Shown here: in pieces, positions 40,476 through 49,093 of the stretch
How positions within the stretch are numbered: position 1 is the first letter of the stretch
How the letters are laid out: each line of letters begins with the position of its first letter
NCBI RefSeq assembly: GCF_030405905.1
Contig: NZ_JASATW010000003.1
Location: forward strand, 124,001 to 188,000
Origin: Sphaerothrix gracilis
Lineage (GTDB): Bacteria > Cyanobacteriota > Cyanobacteriia > Phormidesmidales > Phormidesmidaceae
Direction: 5' to 3'
DNA length: 64,000 nt
Program-made: the position numbers and the translations under genes
Notes under the pieces: generated by a model
The model's database searches: none
Told to the model about the DNA's origin: nothing
What the model saw: only the letters and a program-made list of their open reading frames with translations

Positions 40476-42199
40476 GCTGAGCCCAAATTTTGCCTGATGC
40501 ACTCAGCCGCCACTACAGCCCAGTCCTGAGTTTGAAAAACAGTGCAGCGATCGCGGTGCTGAGCCAGCGCGGGTATTTTCCCAGACTGTAAAACCTGTTG
40601 GGGCGTCGTCACCTCGGCATACTGTCGCAGCCAGCGGCTCCGCTGCACCCAATCTAGGGTGAAAGTGTCTGGCTCTAATAGCCAAAAGTCAATGTTGTAT
40701 TGCTCAATGAAGCGATTTAGCTCAGTGCTGTCCGTCGTGTACTGAGCCTGAATTAAGTCAACCGTACGCTGACGAATCTGGGCGTAATAGCCCAGGTGAT
40801 AGGGCAGCGCGTAGCCCTCGCCCCCTACCAGGATGGAGCGCTGGGTAAAGCTAGGCAAATTATTTACCTCTGGCGAGAGGGAGACAATCAGGCTGTCTTG
40901 GGGCTGGGCCTGTAAAAACTGATAGAGCTGGGGATATTCCCCTTGGATGTAGTTGCCCACTGGCGCAATCGGAATTAGAAAAGCAAAATAGGCTACCAGC
41001 GGCGCGATCGCCCAAAAGCTGAGTCCAGCCGCCAACAGTTGCCAGGTGCGTTGCCGCAGCGGTTGCGATCGCTGCAGCAGCTCTGCCACCGTTATGCCTG
41101 CCGCGATCGCCGCCACCAGCCGCAGGCTGTGTTCGCTATAGCGGCTGGGCAGGTGTAGCTTAAACAGTAGCCCGTGGGCGATCGCAAACAGTCCCCCTGA
41201 GGCTATCAGCACCTGGCCTAAGATGGCTGCTGCAGAGTTTGAGCGCGATCGCCGCTGCCAGAGAACCAGCGGCAATAGAAGCGCCAGCCAAATTTGCGGC
41301 AGCAATAGCTTGGCATCGCACCAGTCTACGGGCAGCAGGCCGCTGCGCTTGCCGCAGAGCCAGTACTCCATGAAGTTGGGATTAAAAAACTCTGACCAGC
41401 CCGCTGCTGAAAGGGCCGGCATGGCTTGAGCCTGAGCTGCTGTTAAGACGGGGCCATAGGCTGATGGACTGAGGGCATAGGGCAACAAAACGAGAATGGC
41501 GATCGCCAAGCCGCTGCCATGAAATAGAGCGTCTGCCTGCGAGCTGTTTGGCCTGCTTTGCGGCCAGGGCAGCAGGCGCAGCAGCAGTACCCCTGCCACA
41601 ATCAAGACTCCTTGAGGATAAAACAGCCCCAGCAAGAGAATTGTCAGCCCATAGGGGACGAGCGATCGCCGCTGCAGGTAGTACAAGAACGCCAGCAGCA
41701 GCGGATAGATAAACGCGGCGGGGGTGGCTGAAACCACGTCGTCCCGCAGCAGCAGATTTTGATTGAGGAATAGGGCGGCGACAAAGCCCGCCAGCGGCAC
41801 GGGAACTAGCTGCAGCGTGAGGCCAAAGCAGTAGCCCGTCACAATTAGATTCAGCGCTACGGGCAGCAGCCGATTGAACAGCAGCGGTGCCAGCCCTATC
41901 TGAGCCGCCAGCCAATAAAGGGCCTGATAGCCCCAGGGGGCGACCGACTGGAAATAATCTGCTAATAAGTCATCGGCAAACAAGGCCGGATCGACAAACC
42001 GCTGCAGCCAAAACACGTGCTGCCGGGCATCATCTTGCACAACATACTCAGCCGCAAACGCCTGCTGCAGCGCCGGTAGGCTATAGAGAACCGCGATCGC
42101 TAAGCTGAAGCTGAGCCAAATCCATCGCTGACGCTGACAGCCTTTTGAGCGCAGAAAACTCTTTAACCTGAAGCCCCTTGCTTGCTTAACAGGTGTCAC
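40418..42199 (-). CDS. polytopic membrane protein, GT-C-like
   Basis: A 593-residue membrane protein with a basic N-terminus, about 10-12 helices, and a soluble C-terminal domain of about 170 residues. The first loop holds EYVVQDDARQHVFWLQRF with Asp56-Asp57, which may be the acidic pair of a GT-C enzyme. The C-terminal part (SLSPEVNNLPSFTQRSILVGGEGYALPYHLGYYAQIR) resembles the periplasmic end of uncharacterised cyanobacterial membrane transferases. The GTG start overlaps the stop of the TenA gene by one base, so translation is coupled. Substrate unknown. Confidence 0.65.
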   Translation of the reverse strand: MTPVKQARGFRLKSFLRSKGCQRQRWIWLSFSLAIAVLYSLPALQQAFAAEYVVQDDARQHVFWLQRFVDPALFADDLLADYFQSVAPWGYQALYWLAAQIGLAPLLFNRLLPVALNLIVTGYCFGLTLQLVPVPLAGFVAALFLNQNLLLRDDVVSATPAAFIYPLLLAFLYYLQRRSLVPYGLTILLLGLFYPQGVLIVAGVLLLRLLPWPQSRPNSSQADALFHGSGLAIAILVLLPYALSPSAYGPVLTAAQAQAMPALSAAGWSEFFNPNFMEYWLCGKRSGLLPVDWCDAKLLLPQIWLALLLPLVLWQRRSRSNSAAAILGQVLIASGGLFAIAHGLLFKLHLPSRYSEHSLRLVAAIAAGITVAELLQRSQPLRQRTWQLLAAGLSFWAIAPLVAYFAFLIPIAPVGNYIQGEYPQLYQFLQAQPQDSLIVSLSPEVNNLPSFTQRSILVGGEGYALPYHLGYYAQIRQRTVDLIQAQYTTDSTELNRFIEQYNIDFWLLEPDTFTLDWVQRSRWLRQYAEVTTPQQVLQSGKIPALAQHRDRCTVFQTQDWAVVAAECIRQNLGSAHLRLGQRVPISVAAEKIR

Positions 42200-42819
42200 T
42201 AGCCCTCAAAGGCCATTTGCCAAAACGCCTGCTCTAGCTGCGCTACCTGGGAAAACGCGGCTTCTGCCTGCTGCTGCACGCCGGGTGGGGCTTCTGCTAG
42301 TCCCTCATCGGCCTGCTGTTCCAGCAGCTTGACGTACTGCGTAAATTCTGGATTTCCCCAGCGATCGGCAAACTCAGCGTAGGGTGCCGGCATGGGGGTA
42401 TGTCGCTGCCAGCCCTGATTGTAGGCCAGCTCGATGGCCCAGAAAGCCGTTGCCTGAACGGCGTAGGGATAATCTGCCATGCTTGCCATAAACTGACAGT
42501 ACTCGGTGCAGGTTGCTTGTCTGGCGGTATTGAGAATGAGCGATCGCTCTGATGCCTTGGCCTCAAACCAGCTCAGCTCAGCCTGCAGTGCTCCCAGGCC
42601 GCTTAAAAGCACCGCAAAGTGGGGGTAGGGGGCTGCCGCCAGCAGCCGCGCCGCCATCCGCGTAAACTCGGTCACAAACAAAAAGTCCTGCACTAGCCAG
42701 GTATTAAACTGACGGGCCTGGATTGTGCCACGCTGACACTGCACCAAAAAGGGATGAACCGTTGCTGATTGCCAAGCGTCGTGATGACGTTGGAGGAGTT
42801 GCTGACAGGTGAGAGACAT
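42199..42819 (-). CDS. TenA/thiaminase II family protein
   Basis: A 206-residue all-helical TenA/HO-fold protein. Seen: a DFLFVTEFTRMAARLLAAAP region, ELSWFEAKA near 80-88, and a C-terminal half with AVQATAFWAIELAYNQGW, matching the family's conserved Glu/Tyr/Trp pocket. I do not see the catalytic Cys of TenA_C enzymes in the expected place, so it may be a TenA_E-type member acting in thiamin-precursor salvage. It lies 3 bases after a methyltransferase gene. Confidence 0.8.
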   Translation of the reverse strand: MSLTCQQLLQRHHDAWQSATVHPFLVQCQRGTIQARQFNTWLVQDFLFVTEFTRMAARLLAAAPYPHFAVLLSGLGALQAELSWFEAKASERSLILNTARQATCTEYCQFMASMADYPYAVQATAFWAIELAYNQGWQRHTPMPAPYAEFADRWGNPEFTQYVKLLEQQADEGLAEAPPGVQQQAEAAFSQVAQLEQAFWQMAFEG

Positions 42820-42822
42820 AGG

Positions 42823-43761
42823 TTACTTCTGCGCCACAAGGGTTCGATGTCTGGGATCGCTAGCGACGGTTACGGGTGGGGTAAAACCGGCAGCGGCGAT
42901 CGCGGCTGCAACATCAAAGGTGTAATAGTCATCGCTCCAGGGTTCAGTGCTTTTCATCAGGGTGAACAGCACTGGCGGCAGGTTTTGAATGACCTCAGAC
43001 TGGGGGTTGTTATCAACGATGGCAAGGCCGCCGCCGGGTCGCAGCAGGCGATAGGCTTCCTGCAGGATAGCCTGGGTGGCTGAGCGGGGCAGTTCGTGGA
43101 TGACAAACTGAAGCGTCACTAAGTCAAAAGCGGCATTGGGCAGACCTGTCTGCTCGGCGAGGCCGTGTCGCCACGTAATTTCTCTTTGAGGATCGCGGGC
43201 CTGGGCCACAGCGAGCATGTAGGGCGAGAGATCAAGGCCAACCGTGCGGACGGGCTGAATCTGGCTGTAGTAGCGATGTAGCGATCGCGTCGAAATGCCA
43301 ACCGAGCAGCCAATATCGAGAATATCGCGGACTTGAGTGGGGCCGTGTTCTGCCAGGATGGTGTGAAAGCTGTCTCTCAGCTTGGCCTGAGCGGCTTCAT
43401 AGGTCAACGCCGTGTCCGGCCATACCCGCATCGCCATTGAGTAGGTGGCAGACTCGGCTTCAAAAGCTGCCTGCCAGCAGAGATTTCCCTGACTGTAGGC
43501 GTGAAACGGCACCTGGTAGTAGTCAGGATAGGTGATATCAGGATTGGCGATCGCAGCCAAGTTTTCTTGAATCCCTGACTGCTCTAATGCTTCATAGGTC
43601 TGTCGCCAAGGAATGCCCTTTTTTTCAGCCGTTTTGATCAGCACCTGCCGCGCCTGCTGCTTCATCAGGGCATAGATCGGCTTAGTCTGAATCAGCCGAT
43701 TCACCACTCGCGATAGCCAGTCATCCCCTGCCCAGTCAGGTTTTGCTTTTGCCTGCATCAT
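42823..43761 (-). CDS. class I SAM-dependent methyltransferase
   Basis: A 312-residue protein. The SAM site is clear: DILDIGCSVGISTRSL (motif I, about 146-161), TVGLDLSPYMLAVAQ (motif II), FDLVTLQFVIHELP and EAYRLLRPGGGLAIVDNNP. The 140-residue N-terminal helical region (YQVPFHAYSQGNLCWQAAFEAE) is shared with cyanobacterial and plant methyltransferases of uncertain substrate. It starts an operon with the TenA-like and membrane protein genes. AGGAAACG precedes the ATG. Confidence 0.87.
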   Translation of the reverse strand: MMQAKAKPDWAGDDWLSRVVNRLIQTKPIYALMKQQARQVLIKTAEKKGIPWRQTYEALEQSGIQENLAAIANPDITYPDYYQVPFHAYSQGNLCWQAAFEAESATYSMAMRVWPDTALTYEAAQAKLRDSFHTILAEHGPTQVRDILDIGCSVGISTRSLHRYYSQIQPVRTVGLDLSPYMLAVAQARDPQREITWRHGLAEQTGLPNAAFDLVTLQFVIHELPRSATQAILQEAYRLLRPGGGLAIVDNNPQSEVIQNLPPVLFTLMKSTEPWSDDYYTFDVAAAIAAAGFTPPVTVASDPRHRTLVAQK

Positions 43762-43881
43762 CGTTTCCTTATGCTGAAGCCTATTGTACGAGGAATCTGT
43801 GTTCCGAGCGAAGACAAACGGGCGGCGCTGTGACTCAATAGTTATAACAAGTGGGACATTCTAAGCACACAGGAGAAAAGA

Positions 43882-44520
43882 ATGCGATCGCTGAAGCTAA
43901 TGTTTTGCGTCGGGTTGCTGTTAGCTGGTTGCGGACAGACCAACACCGTTGTTGAAGAGTCCCCTGATTTAGAGGTGACAGAAACACCGCCGCTAGTGGC
44001 TCCTGAGGACGCAGAAGAGGCTGATGATTCCCTGGCTCAACGTGATCTCATTGTTCAGGCTGTTTATGACAGCGCCGATGAGCTGAATCTGTGTGATGGC
44101 TACCTAGAAGCAGAGACTTTGGATGATTCTGAAGTCTATGTCCTGTCTGCAGATCAGTACCTGGTACAGTTCCTGTGCAATTTTGCCGCCTACCAGGGAG
44201 TTTATGAGTTTCTGATCTACACCGATGATGGCGCAGACGCTGTAGTTACGCCGCTAGAGCTAACCGTTTATGTGCCCGATGAAACCGGTCAGTTCACGCC
44301 GATGAGCGATCGCCTGGTCGCCGGGCTGCCCTTTTTTGATACAGAGGAGCAGGTGCTGACCAATTTCACCAAGGGTCGGGGCATTGGAGACTGTGGCTCT
44401 TTCGCTCGCTATGAGTGGAACGGTGAGCTTTTGGAGCTGATTGAGTATCGCTATCGGGAGTGCGACAGTGAAGGGGCACCGTTTATCGAGCCAGAAGATT
44501 ATCCTCAGGTTTATCCCTAA
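43882..44520 (+). CDS. putative lipoprotein
   Basis: A 212-residue exported protein with a lipobox LLLAGC (Cys17) and an acidic spacer rich in Glu, Asp and Pro. The rest is a single domain with LCDGYLEAETLDDSEVYVLSADQYLVQFLC, then TPLELTVYV and a C-terminal GIGDCGSFARYEWNGELLELIEYRYRECDSEG. Four Cys may form disulfides. It resembles DUF1176-like periplasmic proteins in layout; the function is unknown. AGGAGA precedes the ATG. Confidence 0.8.
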   Translation: MRSLKLMFCVGLLLAGCGQTNTVVEESPDLEVTETPPLVAPEDAEEADDSLAQRDLIVQAVYDSADELNLCDGYLEAETLDDSEVYVLSADQYLVQFLCNFAAYQGVYEFLIYTDDGADAVVTPLELTVYVPDETGQFTPMSDRLVAGLPFFDTEEQVLTNFTKGRGIGDCGSFARYEWNGELLELIEYRYRECDSEGAPFIEPEDYPQVYP

Positions 44521-44609
44521 TAGAGCAGGTGCAAATTCGATCGCTGAGTGAAAGATCAACCAGCGTAGCGATCGCTTGCAGCTCAGGGTGTCAGCGACAG
44601 GCAGCAGTT

Positions 44610-46223
44610 CTATGAAACGGCTGGCATGGACGAGCTGAGGGAACGATAGACTCGGTAGTTAATATTGGGGAAGACGTTGTCGATCGCCTCAACTTTTTCC
44701 ACCCAGCCTGCGTCAATCTTACCGACGCGAATATCTTCCCAAAGCTTATTGAAACGCTGCAGGTGCGATCGCGTCCGTCGGACGGCATAGGGCACCATTG
44801 TGCCAGTGCGCATGATGAAGGCCCAGTCAGAAGACTGCGCCAGCAGTAGCTCACGGGCTGCCTGATTGAGGGCGCGCCATTCTAGCTCATCGGCGGGCTC
44901 GCGGTTAGCCAGTTCAATCATGCGCTCGGCGGCTTTATGCAGATGGGGATAGATCCAGGCGTTGGTTTCGTTCAGCCAGTATTCGTGAAAGCCCTTATAG
45001 CCCCAGCTCGACTGGGACGGACGACAGACCTGCTGGGTCGGCTGTGCCCGCAAATAATCTGATAGATGGGTCATTTCGTAAGTTTGCTGGTCGTACCAGG
45101 ACTTACGGAAGAGAGAGTCAATAAACCAAGGCCCCTCATACCACCAGTGCCCAAACAGCTCGGCGTCATAGGGCGAGAGCACAATAGGCGGGCGCTGCAT
45201 CAGGCTGTAGAGATATTCGCTCTGGCGCTCCCGGTTAAACATGAAGTTGGCTGCATGTTCCGCCGTCTTTTCTCTGGCCCAGTAGGGGTCGTATAGCTCT
45301 TTTTCCGATAGGCCCATGCCTTTGCCGGTAATCTTGTGGTACTTGATGCCGACATTTTTACGCTGGCCGTTGGGCATGATGTAAGGCTTGATGTACTCAT
45401 ACTCAGCGTCCCAGCCCAAATCCCGATAAAACTCCCGGTATTCCGGTGCGCCCGGATAGCCCACTTGGGAAGACCATACCTGCTGCGAAGATTCATGGTC
45501 ACGGCCAAAGACAGCTACGCCGGTTTCCGTAAAGATGGGGGCGTAGGAACCAAAGCGAGGCCGGGGGCGGGCGTAGAGGATGCCGTGGCCGTCAGTAATG
45601 AAATAGCGGATCCCGGCATCAGCCAGCATCCGCTCCACCCCTTCGTAGTAGGCACATTCCGGCAGCCACATGCCAGCGGGCATCTGGCCGAAAGTATCCT
45701 GATAGTGTTCGCAGGCCACCTGAATCTGCGCCCAGACCGCTTCCGGATACATTTTCATCAGCGGAAAGTATCCGTGGGTAGCGCCGCAGGTGATGATATC
45801 TAGGTTGTTGCTATCCTGATACTGCTTGAAAGCCTGGATCAAATTGCCGTCATACTGCTCCCAAACCTGGCGCACCTGATTAAATTCTTTGGCATAGTAT
45901 TCTGCCAAATACTTGAGATGGCCGTTGTGTAAGTTGCGCTCAATTTCCATCTCAGCCAGCTCTTCTAGCTGAGCTAAATGGTGGTCATAGCGCTCCTGCA
46001 GCAGGTTATCTTGCAGCATGGACACCAAGGGCGGTGTCAGGCTCATCGTCAGCTTAAAATCAATACCGTCGCGCTTGAGGCCCTCAAACATCTGCAACAG
46101 CGGCACATAGGTCTCTGTAATTGCCTCAAATAGCCACTCTTCCTCCAGCACATAGTCGCTCTCCGGATGTCGTACGAACGGCAAATGGGCGTGGAGGACT
46201 AAGGCTAAATATCCAATACTCAT
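44610..46223 (-). CDS. GH57-family 1,4-alpha-glucan branching enzyme
   Basis: A 537-residue GH57 enzyme of the DUF1957 branching type, acting on glycogen in the cytoplasm. Conserved blocks: HAHLPFVRHPE (motif 1), a GATHGYFPLM segment (motif 2), GMWLPECAYYEG with the catalytic Glu (motif 3), SPYDAELFGHWWYEGPWFID with the acid/base Asp (motif 4), and a C-terminal helical domain (about 415-525). Cyanobacteria often carry this enzyme beside the GH13 GlgB. No other glycogen gene is adjacent. Confidence 0.92.
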   Translation of the reverse strand: MSIGYLALVLHAHLPFVRHPESDYVLEEEWLFEAITETYVPLLQMFEGLKRDGIDFKLTMSLTPPLVSMLQDNLLQERYDHHLAQLEELAEMEIERNLHNGHLKYLAEYYAKEFNQVRQVWEQYDGNLIQAFKQYQDSNNLDIITCGATHGYFPLMKMYPEAVWAQIQVACEHYQDTFGQMPAGMWLPECAYYEGVERMLADAGIRYFITDGHGILYARPRPRFGSYAPIFTETGVAVFGRDHESSQQVWSSQVGYPGAPEYREFYRDLGWDAEYEYIKPYIMPNGQRKNVGIKYHKITGKGMGLSEKELYDPYWAREKTAEHAANFMFNRERQSEYLYSLMQRPPIVLSPYDAELFGHWWYEGPWFIDSLFRKSWYDQQTYEMTHLSDYLRAQPTQQVCRPSQSSWGYKGFHEYWLNETNAWIYPHLHKAAERMIELANREPADELEWRALNQAARELLLAQSSDWAFIMRTGTMVPYAVRRTRSHLQRFNKLWEDIRVGKIDAGWVEKVEAIDNVFPNINYRVYRSLSSSMPAVS

Positions 46224-46382
46224 AGGTAATTACTAGAAGACAACAGATGTCTAAGACGGCGCTAGCGGCATTGCCAAAATTGTAAAGCAAAAGTAAAGGC
46301 TAAGATTGCAAATTTAAGTGAGGAGCCTATGGCTGGTAATGGACAGCCTGGGAGGTCGGTCGAGACACGGCAGGCGATGCCC

Positions 46383-47414
46383 CTACCGTTTGCGCTGCAA
46401 ATCTTTGAGGGTCTGGTAGATTTCAGGCAGGCGTCTGTAGACCGCAGAGGCGCGGAGATAAATCCGCTGGGGCACAGCCGGACTCCCCGATACGATCGTG
46501 CCAGGGGCAATATTGCTATGCACCCCGGCCTGCGCCCCCACAACCGCGCCCTGACCCACGTTGGCCTGATTGGAAACGCCCACCTGTCCGGCCAGAATAG
46601 CGCGATCGCCCACCGTTACCCCGCCTGCTAGGCCAACTTGGGCTGCCATAGCGACCGCTGCCCCCACCTGACAGCCGTGGGCAATGTGGACCAAATTGTC
46701 TATTTTAGTGCTGCGTCCCACCCGGGTTTCGCCCACGGCAGGCCGATCAACCGTAGAGTTGCAGCCGATTTCAACCCCGTCTTCTAAAACCGTGCGACCG
46801 GACTGCTCCATTTTTTCCCAACCCGCCGCCGTGGGCACAAAGCCAAAGCCTTCCGAGCCAATGGCCGCTCCGCTGTGAATCACGCAGTCTGTCCCGATTT
46901 GGCTGCGCTCATGAATCACGCAGTTGGCGTGTAAGACGCTGCGATCGCCCACACACGCTTCTGGATAAATCACCACGTTGGGATGGACGCAGACGCCATT
47001 GCCCAGCTTCACCCCCGCCTGAATTACCACATTGGCCCCGATTGAAACGTTTTCGCCTAGCTGAGCCGACGGATCAATTACGGCGCTGGGGTGGATACCG
47101 GGTGCGGGTTGAAAAGGACGATAGAACAGAGCGATCGCCCTGGCAAAGAACAGTCTCGGCTCAGAGACACTCATCCAGGCAATTTCTCGCTCGTTGGCCT
47201 CAGCCTGCAGGGCCGCGTCGATCGGCAAAATTAGGCCGCTAGCCTTAGTCGTCTCTAAGTAGCGAGCAAACTTGCCGCCTTCGACATAGCTCAGCTCCCC
47301 GGCGGTCGCTGTATCAATGGCCGCAACGCCCTTGATCTCAGGATTGCGATCGCTAAAGTTGACCAGACTGCTCTGCTCGATCTTGAGTTTTTGGACGATT
47401 TCACTAAATTTCAT
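46383..47414 (-). CDS. lpxD: UDP-3-O-(3-hydroxyacyl)glucosamine N-acyltransferase
   Basis: Third enzyme of lipid A synthesis: moves an acyl chain from ACP to the amino group of UDP-3-O-acylglucosamine. The 343-residue protein has the N-terminal uridine-binding domain (about 1-100), then left-handed beta-helix hexapeptide repeats (IHPSAVIDPSAQLGENVSIGANVVIQAG onwards). The catalytic His lies in VHIAHGCQVG, and a C-terminal helix (VYRRLPEIYQTLKDLQRKR) closes the trimer. It stands alone here, without lpxA or fabZ. Confidence 0.95.
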   Translation of the reverse strand: MKFSEIVQKLKIEQSSLVNFSDRNPEIKGVAAIDTATAGELSYVEGGKFARYLETTKASGLILPIDAALQAEANEREIAWMSVSEPRLFFARAIALFYRPFQPAPGIHPSAVIDPSAQLGENVSIGANVVIQAGVKLGNGVCVHPNVVIYPEACVGDRSVLHANCVIHERSQIGTDCVIHSGAAIGSEGFGFVPTAAGWEKMEQSGRTVLEDGVEIGCNSTVDRPAVGETRVGRSTKIDNLVHIAHGCQVGAAVAMAAQVGLAGGVTVGDRAILAGQVGVSNQANVGQGAVVGAQAGVHSNIAPGTIVSGSPAVPQRIYLRASAVYRRLPEIYQTLKDLQRKR

Positions 47415-47468
47415 AGCGCTGCAAAAATAGGGAGCCAGCCGTGAGCGAGGCTGCGAATTGATCGCCCT

Positions 47469-48836
47469 CTACCGTATCAGAAACGCTACACACTCCACAT
47501 GAGCTGTCTGGGGAAAGAAGTCTGCTGGCTGCACCCGAACCAGGCGATAGCCCCCCTGCTGGCAGAGCGTCTTCAGGTCGCGGGCCAGGGTGGCCGGGTT
47601 GCAGCTCATGTAGACAATGCGAGCCGGGGCTAGTTCCTGCAGCGCCTGCAAAACGGCTGCGGTACAGCCCTTGCGCGGCGGATCTAGTACCACCACATCC
47701 GGCGATGCTCCCAGGGACTCGCTGACCTGGGGCAGTAATTCTTCTACGGCACCGACCTGAAAATCAGCGTTAGACAGGCCATTGATTGCTGCATTGGTCT
47801 GGGCCTGCTGCACTGAGTCTTTGCTGACCTCTAGGCCCAGACAGTGCTTGGCCTGCTCTGCCAGGGGCAAGGTCAAGGTACCAATACCGCAGTAGGCATC
47901 CACCACCCGCTCGTGACCCTGGAGATTCAGCTCGGCTAAAATTTCTGCCAGCAGCTTTTCCGCCTGCTCCGTGTTCACCTGAAAGAAATCTGTCGGGCCA
48001 ATGCGGAGCTGTACGCCAGCAAACTGTTCCTCAACGTAGGGCTGACCGGCCACGCAGTAGGTGGTGCCGCCAAAAATAGCGTTGGTTTGCTTGGTGTTGT
48101 GGTTCAGCGTGACCCCAACCAAATTGGGATAGCGCTCTAGCCAGTCTGCGGCCATCACCTCTAGCTGTGGCAGTTGCGGGCGGGTACTCACCAGCGTTAG
48201 CAGCACCTGCCTCGTCCGGCGGCCAATCCGCAGCGAGAGATGCCGCAAAGCGCCGCGATAGGTGGTTTCATCGTAGATAGGCCAGCCCTGTTCGGCAATG
48301 TCCTGCTTAATCTCCGCTAAAAAGGGATCGAGCCGGTCATCCTGCACCGGGCAGCGGTTGAGATTGATCAGCTTATGGGTACCTTTGCGGTAGTAGCCTG
48401 CCTGTACCTGCTGGGTTTCAGACAGCCCCAACGGATAGGTTGCCTTGTTGCGATAGGCCAGCGGCGCTGACGGCAAAATTGGGTCAATGCGGACTGATTC
48501 AAAACCGCCAATGCGGCTCAAAGCATCGGCTACCTGCTGCTGCTTTGCGGCTAGCTGCTCAGTATAGGCCACCGTTTGCCACTGACAGCCGCCGCACTTA
48601 TCCGCCACGATGCAGGCGGGCTTAATTCGCTCTGGAGAGGCCGTTTCTACCTGCAGCAGTTTGCCCCAGCCGTAGGTTGGCTTGATGCGCAGTAGCCGTG
48701 TCTGGACGCGATCGCCCGGCACCGTGTCGGGCACGAACACGACCCGATCCTGCCAGCGTCCGACCCCTTCTCCAGTGCTGTTCAGACCCGTAATCTCCAG
48801 ATCCAGCACCGCTCCTTGCTGCCAGCGATCGCCCAT
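47469..48836 (-). CDS. rlmD: 23S rRNA (uracil-5-)-methyltransferase RlmD-like
   Basis: A 455-residue TrmA/RlmD-family enzyme that methylates C5 of a uracil in 23S rRNA or tRNA. Order: a TRAM RNA-binding domain (LDLEITGLNSTGEGVGRWQDRVVFVPDTVPGD), a CIVADKCGGCQWQ cluster with a later Cys (NRCPVQDD) forming the Fe-S site, SAM motif VVDAYCGIGTLTLPLA, and VVLDPPRKGC plus YMSCNPATLARDL with the nucleophilic and helper Cys. Cyanobacteria often have a single family member, so the exact target uracil is not certain. Confidence 0.9.
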   Translation of the reverse strand: MGDRWQQGAVLDLEITGLNSTGEGVGRWQDRVVFVPDTVPGDRVQTRLLRIKPTYGWGKLLQVETASPERIKPACIVADKCGGCQWQTVAYTEQLAAKQQQVADALSRIGGFESVRIDPILPSAPLAYRNKATYPLGLSETQQVQAGYYRKGTHKLINLNRCPVQDDRLDPFLAEIKQDIAEQGWPIYDETTYRGALRHLSLRIGRRTRQVLLTLVSTRPQLPQLEVMAADWLERYPNLVGVTLNHNTKQTNAIFGGTTYCVAGQPYVEEQFAGVQLRIGPTDFFQVNTEQAEKLLAEILAELNLQGHERVVDAYCGIGTLTLPLAEQAKHCLGLEVSKDSVQQAQTNAAINGLSNADFQVGAVEELLPQVSESLGASPDVVVLDPPRKGCTAAVLQALQELAPARIVYMSCNPATLARDLKTLCQQGGYRLVRVQPADFFPQTAHVECVAFLIR

Positions 48837-48880
48837 GATTCTCTGCTCTTAGCTAAATTACCGCACTCCCCATTCTATCG

Positions 48881-49028
48881 ATCCTAACCCTCGGTTAGGA
48901 TTTGCGCCTGCCCCTTTGCTTGCGCTCTGTCTCAAACCCTTAAGCAATAGCGAGGGCTTCCTCTAAAATGTGATCTCTGATGCAAAAATAAACGTTGATC
49001 CATTGGAATGTTGAGCTAGCAAGCTCAA
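48881..49028. promoter_or_regulatory. two hairpins in the natF/rlmD divergent region
   Basis: ATCCTAACC/GGTTAGGAT (48881-48901, 3-base loop) and TTGAGCT/AGCTCAA (49011-49028, 4-base loop) stand in the 250-bp gap. The second is 65 bases before the natF start and could be an operator or leader hairpin. No NtcA box (GTA-N8-TAC) was found by eye. Confidence 0.4.
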
Positions 49029-49093
49029 TCCCTGGATTAAGAGTCTATGAGACGAGTGTGTGATTCTGTTTTAAGAAGTGAGTGAGGTGTGAA

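Noticed and set aside
41382..41915. 177-residue frame inside the membrane protein gene on the same strand
   Set aside because: Ala/Arg/Ser-rich composition typical of an out-of-frame reading of GC-rich coding DNA; the surrounding frame is a clear membrane protein.
43997..44012. CTCCTGAGGACG in the lipoprotein gene
   Set aside because: Only partial match to the palindrome and within coding sequence; chance.
45336..45803. 155-residue antisense frame over the GH57 gene
   Set aside because: The opposite strand encodes conserved GH57 motifs; this frame has no ribosome-binding site or recognisable domain.
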